Below are positions 25,558-33,443 of a stretch of DNA of 64,000 nt, one piece after another (within the stretch, counting starts at the first letter, position 1; each line of letters begins with the position of its first letter). Both the position numbers and the translations under genes were made by a program. Source of the stretch: Bacillus bingmayongensis (GTDB lineage: Bacteria > Bacillota > Bacilli > Bacillales > Bacillaceae_G); the NCBI RefSeq assembly GCF_000299035.1, contig NZ_JH921517.1, forward strand, positions 1,353,317-1,417,316. The letters are read 5' to 3'. Under the pieces are notes generated by a model that was given only the letters and a program-made list of their open reading frames with translations, made no database searches and was not told where the DNA came from.

Positions 25558-26310
25558 GTGAACCTATGTAATCCAATAGCTATAGGGAATACAGCAAAGA
25601 TATATCTTTATGATAATAAAATTGTGAAAGTGTTTAAAAAGCACTTTCCAAATACAGAATCGTTATACGAAGCAAAGAAACAAGAATACGCTTATTCATG
25701 CGGTCTTCACGTCCCAAAGGTATTAGAAGTCAAAGAAATAAATAGTAGACAAGCAATTATAATGGAATATGTAAAAGGGAAAACAGTAGGAGATCTCTTA
25801 ATTAATAATAAGGAACTAGCTGAGCATTACATAAGTGTTTGCGTCAATGTACAACAAAAGGTGCATGCTGTTGTTGTTGATTCGGATTTACTTGAACCGA
25901 TGTCAGAAAAGCTACATCGTTAAATTTAATTAGTACAGAATATAGATGAGAAACAAAAGGATAGATTGTTAAGAAAATTGGATTCAATGGTATTTGAACA
26001 TAGGCTATGTCATGGAGATTTTCATCCATTTAATTTGATTATGAGTAATGATGACGTAAAAATTATTGACTGGGTTGATGCTAGCTTGGGAGATATTCGT
26101 GCAGATGTATATCGAACATATTTAGTGTATGCCCAGTCTTCAGTCAAATTAGCTGAAATGTATTTACGTATATATTGCAAAAATGCTGGCTTATCAAGGG
26201 CTGAAGTTTTGGAATGGGCTCCTATTATTGCTGGGGCAAGATTGTCAGAAAAGGTATCTTCAGAAAACATGGAACAGTTAAAGAGTTTAGTAGGCCAGTA
26301 TTGTAATTAA
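25558..26310 (+). pseudogene. APH-family kinase interrupted by two in-frame stops
   Basis: A GTG at 25558 after GGGAGA opens a kinase-like protein (IAIGNTAKIYLYDNKIVKVFKK; AIIMEYVKGKTVGDLL). TAA codons at 25921-25923 and 25927-25929 interrupt it, and the same frame then runs on as QNIDEKQKDRLL to LCHGDFHPFNLIM (Brenner motif) and IIDWVDASLGDIRADV. The two halves together (about 250 codons) make one full phosphotransferase, so this is a gene inactivated by nonsense changes. Without readthrough the N-terminal product lacks the catalytic loop. Confidence 0.8.
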
Positions 26311-26375
26311 GGAAAACGATAGAATCAGCATTTCTGTAATGATCAAAATTTTAAACGTGATAGTATTAGATAGTA

Positions 26376-26406
26376 AAACCGTTCAAAATTTTTGAACGGT
26401 TTTTTC
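26376..26406 (+). terminator. Terminator after the broken kinase
   Basis: AAAACCGTTCAAAA pairs with TTTTGAACGGTTTTTT with almost no loop beyond the central bases and ends in a T-run. It lies about 50 bases from the convergent VOC gene. Confidence 0.85.
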
Positions 26407-26454
26407 GGTGTTATTGTATTTCGTAATTAAAAAATAATAAATAACTGTATTTTG

Positions 26455-26835
26455 CTAGATAGTTATCTCAATATGATTTCCTTCTGGATCACTAATTACG
26501 CTCTCATAATAGCCATCTCCAGTGAAACGTGGTCCATTTAATACAGGATATCCAGCTTCTTTTAATGTTTTTGTTAGTTGATTCACATTTTCTTCGCTAC
26601 CAACAGAAAAAGCGATATGGGCGTATCCAATTAGGTTAGAACTAGATTTGTCTTCTATTCCGTTCTGTCGCATAATTTCAAGACGTGCTCCAGATTCAAA
26701 GGTAATAAAAAAAGATTCAAATTGTTTAGTTTTATTGTGATATAAAGAATTTGCCTTTCCATTAAAGTATTGTGTATAGAAAGTGCGCATTGCCTCTAAA
26801 TCATTTACCCAAATCGCTATATGTTCGATTTTCAT
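26455..26835 (-). CDS. VOC family protein
   Basis: 126 residues with a strong glyoxalase I-like pattern: [27 protein letters not shown] at the start, GARLEIM for the first metal Glu, [27 protein letters not shown] and DPEGNHIEI at the end. The metal ligand set (His, Glu, His, Glu) is intact. The ATG at 26835 is chosen over a GTG nine bases earlier because AGGA is too close to the latter. Single minus-strand gene. Confidence 0.85.
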   Translation of the reverse strand: MKIEHIAIWVNDLEAMRTFYTQYFNGKANSLYHNKTKQFESFFITFESGARLEIMRQNGIEDKSSSNLIGYAHIAFSVGSEENVNQLTKTLKEAGYPVLNGPRFTGDGYYESVISDPEGNHIEITI

Positions 26836-27149
26836 TATTTTCACCAGTCCTATTCTTACGTCAATTTATATAAATTTAGCCAAATATTTATGAGCTAAAA
26901 ATCAGCGAAGTTGAAAAACAACGATTAGAGTTTCACTTTATGAAGTTTGAAATGATATGTCAAGAAATAAGAGTGGATGCTGTAAGAAAGTGATTTTACA
27001 TATAGAAATGAAAAAGTTATTTCGTTTTTTTATCAAAGATTTATGTTAATTTTCTGATGTGGGAATACATAGGATTTTTAATAGAATGAATCTTTACATA
27101 AGTAACTTAATGTTTTTACGGTAATTACAAGTAAGAAGGGAGATAATTT
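26836..27149. other. Gap without recognisable gene
   Basis: About 310 AT-rich bases between two divergent genes. I see no gene, repeat or strong hairpin; it presumably holds both promoters. Confidence 0.4.
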
Positions 27150-27641
27150 ATGGGTCAATATGAACAAATGTTGCTCGTTGGAATAATCATGTCTATTATA
27201 CTATCGATTATGATTTTAGGATCATTATATTATAATCCTCGCCTATGGTTAAAGGATTATCCTAAAGATATTCAAAAATCTGTTTTGCCAAAAACAATCG
27301 ATGAAAAAAGACAAACTTTATACTTTGGAATTGTATATAATGTAATTCTTTTCGGAACACCATTGATTTCAACTTTTTTACTAAATCAACATGAGAAATT
27401 ATTGTTTATAGATGCTTTCTTGCATTCTTTTGGAATTTTGCTGATTTTTAACTTGGTTGATTTATTCATTATAGATTGGCTTATATTTTGCTGGATTACT
27501 CCAAGATTTGTTGTTATTCCTAGTACAGAAGGGATGAAGGGATATAAAGATTATAAGATGCATCTAAGAGGAGCAATGATTGGTATGCCTTTCCTCATAA
27601 TTGTTAGTTTATTCATTGCAGCTATTGCTATAAATATTTAG
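27150..27641 (+). CDS. Four-helix membrane protein of unknown function
   Basis: 163 residues with predicted membrane segments at about 7-27, 58-79, 86-112 and 140-162. The loop between the first two is charged (NPRLWLKDYPKDIQKSVLPKTIDEKRQT). The last loop has FVVIPSTEGMKGYKDYKMHLRG. The ATG at 27150 follows GGGAG. I do not recognise a named family. It is 40 bases ahead of satA and may be co-transcribed. Confidence 0.7.
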   Translation: MGQYEQMLLVGIIMSIILSIMILGSLYYNPRLWLKDYPKDIQKSVLPKTIDEKRQTLYFGIVYNVILFGTPLISTFLLNQHEKLLFIDAFLHSFGILLIFNLVDLFIIDWLIFCWITPRFVVIPSTEGMKGYKDYKMHLRGAMIGMPFLIIVSLFIAAIAINI

Positions 27642-27680
27642 TATGAGGAATATATTATATTTTACTTAGAGGAGATAAGG

Positions 27681-28247
27681 ATGGACATTTTTATTAGGAA
27701 ACTAGAATTAGAAGATTTGAATGAAATTCCTGAAATTGATGATAGTTTTACGGTTGATTCTAAGCTAGTTCTTTCATTAGGAGCGAAGAATCAACGAATA
27801 GAATACACAGTGCAAGAAATACCAAGCTATGAGAAAAATTATTCAGAAGATATATATAAAGAGGATCAAGAGGATGATTTAGATTATAGGGAATATGTTA
27901 ATAATCCAGATAAAATAATTTATTTGGCGTTTATGAATCACCAAATAATTGGAATGATTATATTAAAGAGGAACTGGAATGGTTTTGCTTACGTGGAAGA
28001 TATAAAAGTAGATAAGCAGTTTAGACAGCTTGGAGTTGGCAAAAGATTAATTGAGCGAGCAAAGCATTGGGCGCAAGCTTGTGAAATGTCAGGAATCATG
28101 CTGGAGACACAGAACAATAACGTTAGAGCATGCAAGTTTTATGAGAGTTGTGGATTTGTTATAGGAGGCTTTGATTTTCTTGTATATAAAGGCAGTAATG
28201 AACAAAGTGATGAAGTTGCAATTTACTGGTATTTAAAATTTAAATAG
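27681..28247 (+). CDS. satA: Streptothricin N-acetyltransferase SatA (GNAT)
   Basis: 188-residue GNAT protein closely resembling the SatA/YyaR enzymes of Bacillus, which acetylate and inactivate streptothricin. The acetyl-CoA-binding motif A is AYVEDIKVDKQFRQLGVGKRLIERAKHWA, and FYESCGFVIGGFDFLVYKG is motif B. The N-terminal YSEDIYKEDQEDDLDYREYVNNPDK insert fits SatA. The ATG at 27681 follows GAGGAG. The name rests on remembered similarity. Confidence 0.8.
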   Translation: MDIFIRKLELEDLNEIPEIDDSFTVDSKLVLSLGAKNQRIEYTVQEIPSYEKNYSEDIYKEDQEDDLDYREYVNNPDKIIYLAFMNHQIIGMIILKRNWNGFAYVEDIKVDKQFRQLGVGKRLIERAKHWAQACEMSGIMLETQNNNVRACKFYESCGFVIGGFDFLVYKGSNEQSDEVAIYWYLKFK

Positions 28248-28256
28248 TAACGAGTA

Positions 28257-28301
28257 AAAGAAGAGTAACTTTAAAAAATGTAAAGGTGCTCTTCTTTTTA
28301 T
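28257..28301 (+). terminator. Terminator after satA
   Basis: AAAGAAGAGTAACTTT and AAAGGTGCTCTTCTTTTT form an imperfect stem ending in TTTTTATT. Confidence 0.65.
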
Positions 28302-28414
28302 TAAGGCTCTATTAAAATTTATTATTGATTTTTAATAATAATTTAAAGGAAACCCAATCTATATAGGTTTCCCTATTCTTAGTTAAACTAACACCTCTTT
28401 AGTTGAATAGGGTG

Positions 28415-28876
28415 CTAATTTAATTCATTTAATTGTTCCCATTCACTTAAATACATACGCTTTGTAATATTTTTAGGATTTTCAAGTTTACATATAAATT
28501 CTAAACTGTTCCCATCAGGGTCATTAAAATGGATTTTGGCATGAGCAATGCCACTATGTGCTATAACAAATGGTTCAACTGGTTTAAATCCAAATGCTTC
28601 TCTAGGTTCAAAGCCTTTTTCATTCAACCAAGCAACTGAATTTTTTAACCCGTCTAAAGAAACTTGAAAAGCTATGTGTCTTATTGAAGGGTGATATTCA
28701 AGTTCTACTTTGTCTGTTTCCCATAATCCCAACCAGCTTTTATTTTTTTCAATCCATAAAAATGCTACCTTATCTTCACGGCGATGGGAAAATTCCAAAC
28801 CAAGTCCTTTGTAACATTCAATCGAACGCTTTAAATCGCTAACTGGTAAATGTGCTTCATATAATCCTATTATCAT
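28415..28876 (-). CDS. VOC family protein
   Basis: 153 residues. IIGLYEAHLPVSDLKRSIECYKGLGLEFSHR opens the first VOC module, and IRHIAFQVSLDGLKNSVAWLNEKGFEPR the second, with NDPDGNSLEFICKLE at the end. Metal His and Glu positions are kept. It overlaps the upstream GNAT gene by four bases (ATGA), so the two form a minus-strand operon. Substrate unknown. Confidence 0.83.
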   Translation of the reverse strand: MIIGLYEAHLPVSDLKRSIECYKGLGLEFSHRREDKVAFLWIEKNKSWLGLWETDKVELEYHPSIRHIAFQVSLDGLKNSVAWLNEKGFEPREAFGFKPVEPFVIAHSGIAHAKIHFNDPDGNSLEFICKLENPKNITKRMYLSEWEQLNELN

Positions 28877-29355
28877 CTATAAGACCTCTTTAAAATTAAG
28901 GAATATGTCAGTTCACCGTATGTGTAAATGTTATCATTAGTAAATCCAATTTTTTTGTAGAACTTGTGACCCGAATCATTTTCAGGATGTACAGTTAAGC
29001 GAATACGACGGCAAGATGGATGAACGGTTTTTATATGGTTAATTAATTCGTTTATTGCAGCGGCTCCAAATCCTTTTCTTTGAAATCTTTTATCGATAAA
29101 AAAATGAAAAAGCCAAAAGTCATCGTTACTATTGAGTGTGTAGTGTAGATTAAAAAAACCAACCATTGTATGCTCATTGTAAATCCCATAGGGTTCGATA
29201 ATTCTATCGTCTGGTTTTATATATGCTTTAGCAAGTGCAATAGCAACAGGTGGTGTAACTTCAGAAACAAACTTTTGTTGTTCAATATTTACAGAAAGAT
29301 TAAGGGCTTCCCGCCAGTTTTTAGAAGTTATTTTTTTCAGATTTACGTGAGACAT
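28873..29355 (-). CDS. GNAT family N-acetyltransferase
   Basis: 160 residues, similar in pattern to BltD/PaiA-type polyamine acetyltransferases: NLSVNIEQQKFVSEVTPPVAIALAKAY near the start, DFWLFHFFIDKRFQRKGFGAAAINELINHI as acetyl-CoA motif A, and GHKFYKKIGFTNDN as motif B. The ATG at 29355 has GGAGG about nine bases upstream. It is first in a two-gene operon with a VOC protein. The acetylated substrate is not determinable; a polyamine is one option. Confidence 0.82.
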   Translation of the reverse strand: MSHVNLKKITSKNWREALNLSVNIEQQKFVSEVTPPVAIALAKAYIKPDDRIIEPYGIYNEHTMVGFFNLHYTLNSNDDFWLFHFFIDKRFQRKGFGAAAINELINHIKTVHPSCRRIRLTVHPENDSGHKFYKKIGFTNDNIYTYGELTYSLILKRSYR

Positions 29356-29395
29356 GAGTCGTCACCTCCAGTTTAAACAGGGGATATGTGAAGAG

Positions 29396-29815
29396 CTATT
29401 GAACAAGCGTATTTTGCCCAGCAGCAATTTTCCATGTTTCTTTTTCTTTGACCATCACATAAATAGCAAGACTGCCTTGCCCATCCTTTATTATTTCTCC
29501 TTCAGAGGTTGTTGGATATTGTCTAATATGTGTGATAGCTACGTCGGAACGTATAAATTTAATGCTTTCAACTGTATAACAAGCGTATGAATCCCGAAGA
29601 GCTCCTGGTAAAAGAACTTTGTGCGCTTCATGGATTTGCTTCCAACCTGAAAGCCGCTTGCCAAGCACATTGACCCATGTGGCATTTAAAGTAAAGTGGC
29701 GATCTAATTCATTTGCATCATGTGCATTAAATGCACTTTCCATTTCGGTGATTGTTTGTCGGATTTCATTTATTTCTTCTTGTTGGTGTTCTTTTGAATC
29801 ATAACCTTTAGACAT
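29396..29815 (-). CDS. SnoaL/SgcJ-EcaC family protein (NTF2-like fold)
   Basis: 139 residues with the cone-shaped NTF2-like pattern: IRQTITEMESAFNAHDANELDRHFTLNATWVNVLGKRLSGWKQI, then the strands VESIKFIRSDVAITHIRQYPT and GSLAIYVMVKEKETWKIAAGQNTLV. SgcJ/EcaC proteins are found near oxidative enzymes but have no firm activity. The ATG at 29815 follows GGAGG. Confidence 0.78.
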   Translation of the reverse strand: MSKGYDSKEHQQEEINEIRQTITEMESAFNAHDANELDRHFTLNATWVNVLGKRLSGWKQIHEAHKVLLPGALRDSYACYTVESIKFIRSDVAITHIRQYPTTSEGEIIKDGQGSLAIYVMVKEKETWKIAAGQNTLVQ

Positions 29816-30046
29816 ATTTATTCCTCCAAAGTTGGTTTGATATCTATAGATTACTAAATTGAAGATTCTGTAACATCCAGCAATAGTAGTATTTTTTTAG
29901 AAAGAACTAATACGAAGGTATGAAGTCGAGACGGATTTGTATATATTTACTTACGTGGTTTGAAAAATTTATTGATTAAGGTTTAGTAAGAGGAGTTAAT
30001 CCAATGGGTCTAGAATATTATGGTGTTATGGATAAGGAGGGGCAGT

Positions 30047-30580
30047 ATGCTATTTCAATAGGGAAATATGTCTATTAGGTATGTTACAGAAAACGATGTA
30101 AAAATCCTATCAAAATGGCTAACAAATCCCGAAGTTTTACAATATTATGAAGGGCGAGATAATCCACAATCTTTAGAGCAAGTACGCAAAAAGTTTATTT
30201 CTTATTCAACAAGTAATGTAAAAAAATGCTTAGTAGAATACGCTGGAGAACAAATTGGTTACATACAAATTTATCCTGTAGATTCAGAGTGGAAAAAGCT
30301 ATACGGGTACATGGAAAATCAAAATATATGGGGCATGGACCAATTTATTGGTGAACCAACATATTGGAATAGAGGAATCGGTACAGAGCTCGTACAAGCT
30401 GCGATCACATATATCACTGATGAGTTAGGGGCAGAAGCAATCACGATGGATCCAAGAGTAAGTAACGAACGTGCAGTTCATTGCTATGAAAAGTGTGGGT
30501 TTCAAAAGATAAAAAGGCTAATAAAACATGAACTTCATGAAGGGAAGTTAGAAGATTGCTGGATGATGGAGTATAGATGA
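30047..30580 (+). pseudogene. AAC(6')-like GNAT with amber stop at codon 5
   Basis: The best ribosome site (AAGGAGGGG) serves the ATG at 30047, which reads MLFQ and then TAG at 30059-30061. The same frame continues from an internal ATG at 30068 as a complete 170-residue GNAT (SIRYVTENDVKILSKWLTNPEVLQYYEGRD; WGMDQFIGEPTYWNRGIGTELV; VHCYEKCGFQKIKRLIKHELHEGKLEDCWMMEYR), resembling aminoglycoside 6'-acetyltransferases. Restart at 30068 with the poorer GGGAAA site could still give near-full-length enzyme, so it may be only down-expressed. A 24-codon frame from 30004 with a good ribosome site overlaps it. Confidence 0.7.
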
Positions 30581-30680
30581 TAAAAGTATTTAGTGATTTT
30601 GATTGGCGGAATTTTAATTTTATTGATGTTATATACTACGGTGATTATGTAAGGGGTTACAATAAGAGAAAGGGTGATAT

Positions 30681-31208
30681 ATGTTGAAAAAATCATTGTT
30701 AGTAATAGATGTACAAGAAGGTATGTATACAGCAGGAATGCCTGTACATAACGGCCAAAAATTAATAGAAACATTGAAAGAATTAATTCAGCAATGTCGT
30801 GCAAATCATATTCCTGTTATATATGTTCAGCATAATGGACCAAAGGGACACCCTTTAGAAAAAGGAAAACCGGGATGGAGTATTCATTCTGCCATTGCGT
30901 CAAAAGAGAATGAGGTAATCATTGAAAAAGAAACACCGGATTCATTTTATAAAACGAACCTTGGGGAAGTTTTACAAAATGAAGGGATTGAACATGTACT
31001 TATTACAGGAATGCAGACGGAATATTGCGTGGATACAACAACTCGTAGCGCTTTTAGTGAAGGGTATAAAGTAACTTTAATTCGTGATGCACATAGTACG
31101 TTTGATTCAGAACAATTATGTGCTGAGGATATTATTGCACACCATAATACAGTGTTAGGTTGGTTTGCTGAAATTATAGATTTAAAAGATATACAAATAG
31201 AAAGATAG
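30681..31208 (+). CDS. Isochorismatase-family cysteine hydrolase
   Basis: 175-residue alpha/beta hydrolase-like enzyme of the nicotinamidase/isochorismatase superfamily. The catalytic Asp is in LLVIDVQEGM, the Lys in IEKETPDSFYKT and the Cys in ITGMQTEYCVDTTTRSAFSEGY. The cis-peptide and triad are intact, so an active amidohydrolase is likely, but the substrate is unclear. The ATG at 30681 follows AAAGGGTG. Confidence 0.85.
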   Translation: MLKKSLLVIDVQEGMYTAGMPVHNGQKLIETLKELIQQCRANHIPVIYVQHNGPKGHPLEKGKPGWSIHSAIASKENEVIIEKETPDSFYKTNLGEVLQNEGIEHVLITGMQTEYCVDTTTRSAFSEGYKVTLIRDAHSTFDSEQLCAEDIIAHHNTVLGWFAEIIDLKDIQIER

Positions 31209-31231
31209 TTTTAGTTTTGGGAGGAAGAAGC

Positions 31232-32029
31232 ATGTCAATAGGTTTTGTTAATGGGAAATCATTACAAGTGTGGAAAGAAGAGTATCGTATTTCACAATAA
31301 TTAACAGCGACAAATGAGGTGTTTTGGGAGAATCCAAATTATGTTTCGTATGAAAAAGCGGAGCAGAATTTTGTCTTAACGAAAGAGGATGTAAAAGATG
31401 CAGAGGAACGTTTGCGTCGCTTTGCACCGTACATAGCAAAAGTCTTTCCGGAAACAAAAGAGATGAGCGGTATCATTGAATCACCACTTGTAGCAACACC
31501 ACTCATGAAACAACATATGGAGAACGCGTTTGAACAAGAAATGCCAGGTGTATTTTTATTAAAATGTGACAATAATTTACCGATTTTAGGATCTATTAAA
31601 GCGCGTGGTGGTATTTATGAAGTACTGCAGCATGCAGAAAAGTTAGCGGTGGAGCATAATTTACTTTGTGAAAAAGATGATTACGAAAAGTTAGATAGTG
31701 ATACATTCCGAGAATTTTTTTCTCAATATTCAATAGCAGTTGGTTCGACAGGTAACTTAGGTTTAAGTATTGGCATTATGGGCGCAAAGTTAGGTTTCAG
31801 GGTAACCGTACATATGTCAGCAGATGCGAAAGAGTGGAAAAAGGAGCTGTTACGAAGTAAAGGAGTAACAGTTATTGAGTATGCATCTGATTATAGCAAG
31901 GCCGTAGAAGAGGGAAGAAAGCAGGCGGATCAAGATCCGCGGTGTTATTTTATTGATGATGAAAATTCGAAGCCTATAACTTACGGTGATGAACCTATTA
32001 TAAGCATTAATTTGGTGATATTATTTTAA
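31232..32029 (+). pseudogene. dsdA: D-serine dehydratase, nonsense and C-terminal truncation
   Basis: The ATG at 31232 after GGGAGG starts MSIGFVNGKSLQVWKEEYRISQ and meets TAA at 31298-31300. The frame continues ([31 protein letters not shown]), with the PLP lysine in [13 protein letters not shown] and the phosphate-binding [13 protein letters not shown]-like segment. It ends at 32029, after YFIDDENS, with an unrelated tail. DsdA is normally about 440 residues, so roughly the last 170-180 residues are gone. It is almost certainly nonfunctional. Confidence 0.85.
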
Positions 32030-32191
32030 CAAATTGTAACGTGTTCAGAAAAAGACAGTTGAAAACAGTTACGTTATCAAGTTCAATATTAAAGTTGTTC
32101 TCTCAAACTCTATTAAAGTATGTATAATAATAAATAGAGCACTCACCGTTGTTTTGACAGCAAAACAGTTAAATAAGAAGGAGTGGCAAGC

Positions 32192-32647
32192 TTGAAAAGG
32201 AAAACGATTTTGTATTGGTTTCTATCTATTATGTTGGTCGCTTTTTTAGGGCATACGGTGTATGCTGCAGAACAACAAGAATCGTTTAAGGTTCAAGAAT
32301 CGAATGCTTTAAAAGGACAATTCCATCTTGATAATGTAGTAAAAATTTACGTACCATCGACTTATAATGTAGATCAACCTATTGATAATACTCCGTATGT
32401 TAACAAATCTCTCGAGACATTCTCTAATATGTTTGGAGGAGCTACCGCTATTGAGGGAACAGGGGCTTGGGTAGGAGATAATAATCAACTCATTAAGGAA
32501 AAAGTCACAATTGTGTATAGTTTTGCGGAAAATTTGAATAAGAAGACGATTAATGAAGTGGTAGCATATGCTAAATCTCTAAAGAAAGAGATGAAGCAAT
32601 CATCAGTATCCCTTGAAGTGAACGGAAAGATGTATTTCATTGAATAA
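32192..32647 (+). CDS. Secreted DUF3574 protein
   Basis: 151 residues with a signal peptide (ILYWFLSIMLVAFLGHTVYA) and a DUF3574-like domain: VVKIYVPSTYNVDQPIDNTPYVNKSLETFSNMFGGATAIEGTGAWVGD, LIKEKVTIVYSF. Function unknown; exported. The TTG at 32192 is chosen because GGAG lies eight bases before it; the nearer GTG at 32183 overlaps the ribosome site itself. Confidence 0.75.
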   Translation: MKRKTILYWFLSIMLVAFLGHTVYAAEQQESFKVQESNALKGQFHLDNVVKIYVPSTYNVDQPIDNTPYVNKSLETFSNMFGGATAIEGTGAWVGDNNQLIKEKVTIVYSFAENLNKKTINEVVAYAKSLKKEMKQSSVSLEVNGKMYFIE

Positions 32648-32779
32648 CTGTTGTAAAAACGTGTTAACCTTATTAAAAGGTCTATACAAATAAATGGTTT
32701 ACAAGATGTGGGTAGCTGGTGGCGGATTGGTTCCACAATCTGTTTTGAAGCAATACTATTTGAAGAATAGTTAATGTAG

Positions 32780-32821
32780 AAAAAGGATGTCATTATACAG
32801 GTAATGACATCCTTCTTTTTT
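32780..32821. terminator. Bidirectional terminator
   Basis: AAAAAGGATGTCATTA pairs with TAATGACATCCTTCTTTTT around TACAGG. It lies just beyond the stop codon of the minus-strand DUF2512 gene and also ends the plus-strand DUF3574 transcript. Confidence 0.85.
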
Positions 32822-33257
32822 ATTTTTTCTTTTCTTTATCTATGATGTTTTGTTCTTCAGCAAATTCAGTTCCATATGCGAATCGGCCATTCATATTAAT
32901 TCGTTCACCTTTATGCCTTTCATGCGTATGAGAAAAACGATGGACAAATACTTCAGATAATGTAAAGACAATAGCGGATAGAATACTCCCCCATGCGATC
33001 TGCATATAATTGTCCAATAAAATATTACCGAAAATCCACACACTTAAATATGTTAACAAAAAGTCAGCTATAATAGCAGCGGAATTGCCAATGCGGTTTA
33101 AAAGGATTTTATCCACAAACATATAAGAAACGATTGTTACAAACAGACTAAAAGAAATAACATCAACAATTGTTGCATCGAAAAACAAATCAAGTCCAAT
33201 AGCGAAAGCAATGATACACGATATAAATTTGATCAGCACAATTGTAAAATTGCTCAA
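32820..33257 (-). CDS. DUF2512 (YndM-like) membrane protein
   Basis: 145 residues with four hydrophobic segments in the first 105 residues and a charged tail (HRFSHTHERHKGERINMNGRFAYGTEFAEEQ). The pattern SNFTIVLIKFISCIIAFAIGLDLFF and WIFGNILLDNYMQIAWGSILSAI fits B. subtilis YndM, function unknown. The TTG at 33257 is eight bases after GGAGG; the upstream GTG is inside the ribosome site. Confidence 0.78.
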   Translation of the reverse strand: MSNFTIVLIKFISCIIAFAIGLDLFFDATIVDVISFSLFVTIVSYMFVDKILLNRIGNSAAIIADFLLTYLSVWIFGNILLDNYMQIAWGSILSAIVFTLSEVFVHRFSHTHERHKGERINMNGRFAYGTEFAEEQNIIDKEKKK

Positions 33258-33443
33258 AATGCACACCTCCTGTTTTTACATAGTTTTGGTATAAAACGAG
33301 AAGTTCATACATTTCTTATGGAAGTACATGAATGTAAATAAATTTTTTCATGTTAAACCTCTTGTCGAAATATTAAAAAAATAAATAAAAAATGTTATAG
33401 TAAAATGAGAGTGTATGACATTTTTAGGTAAGGGGGGATCCAG

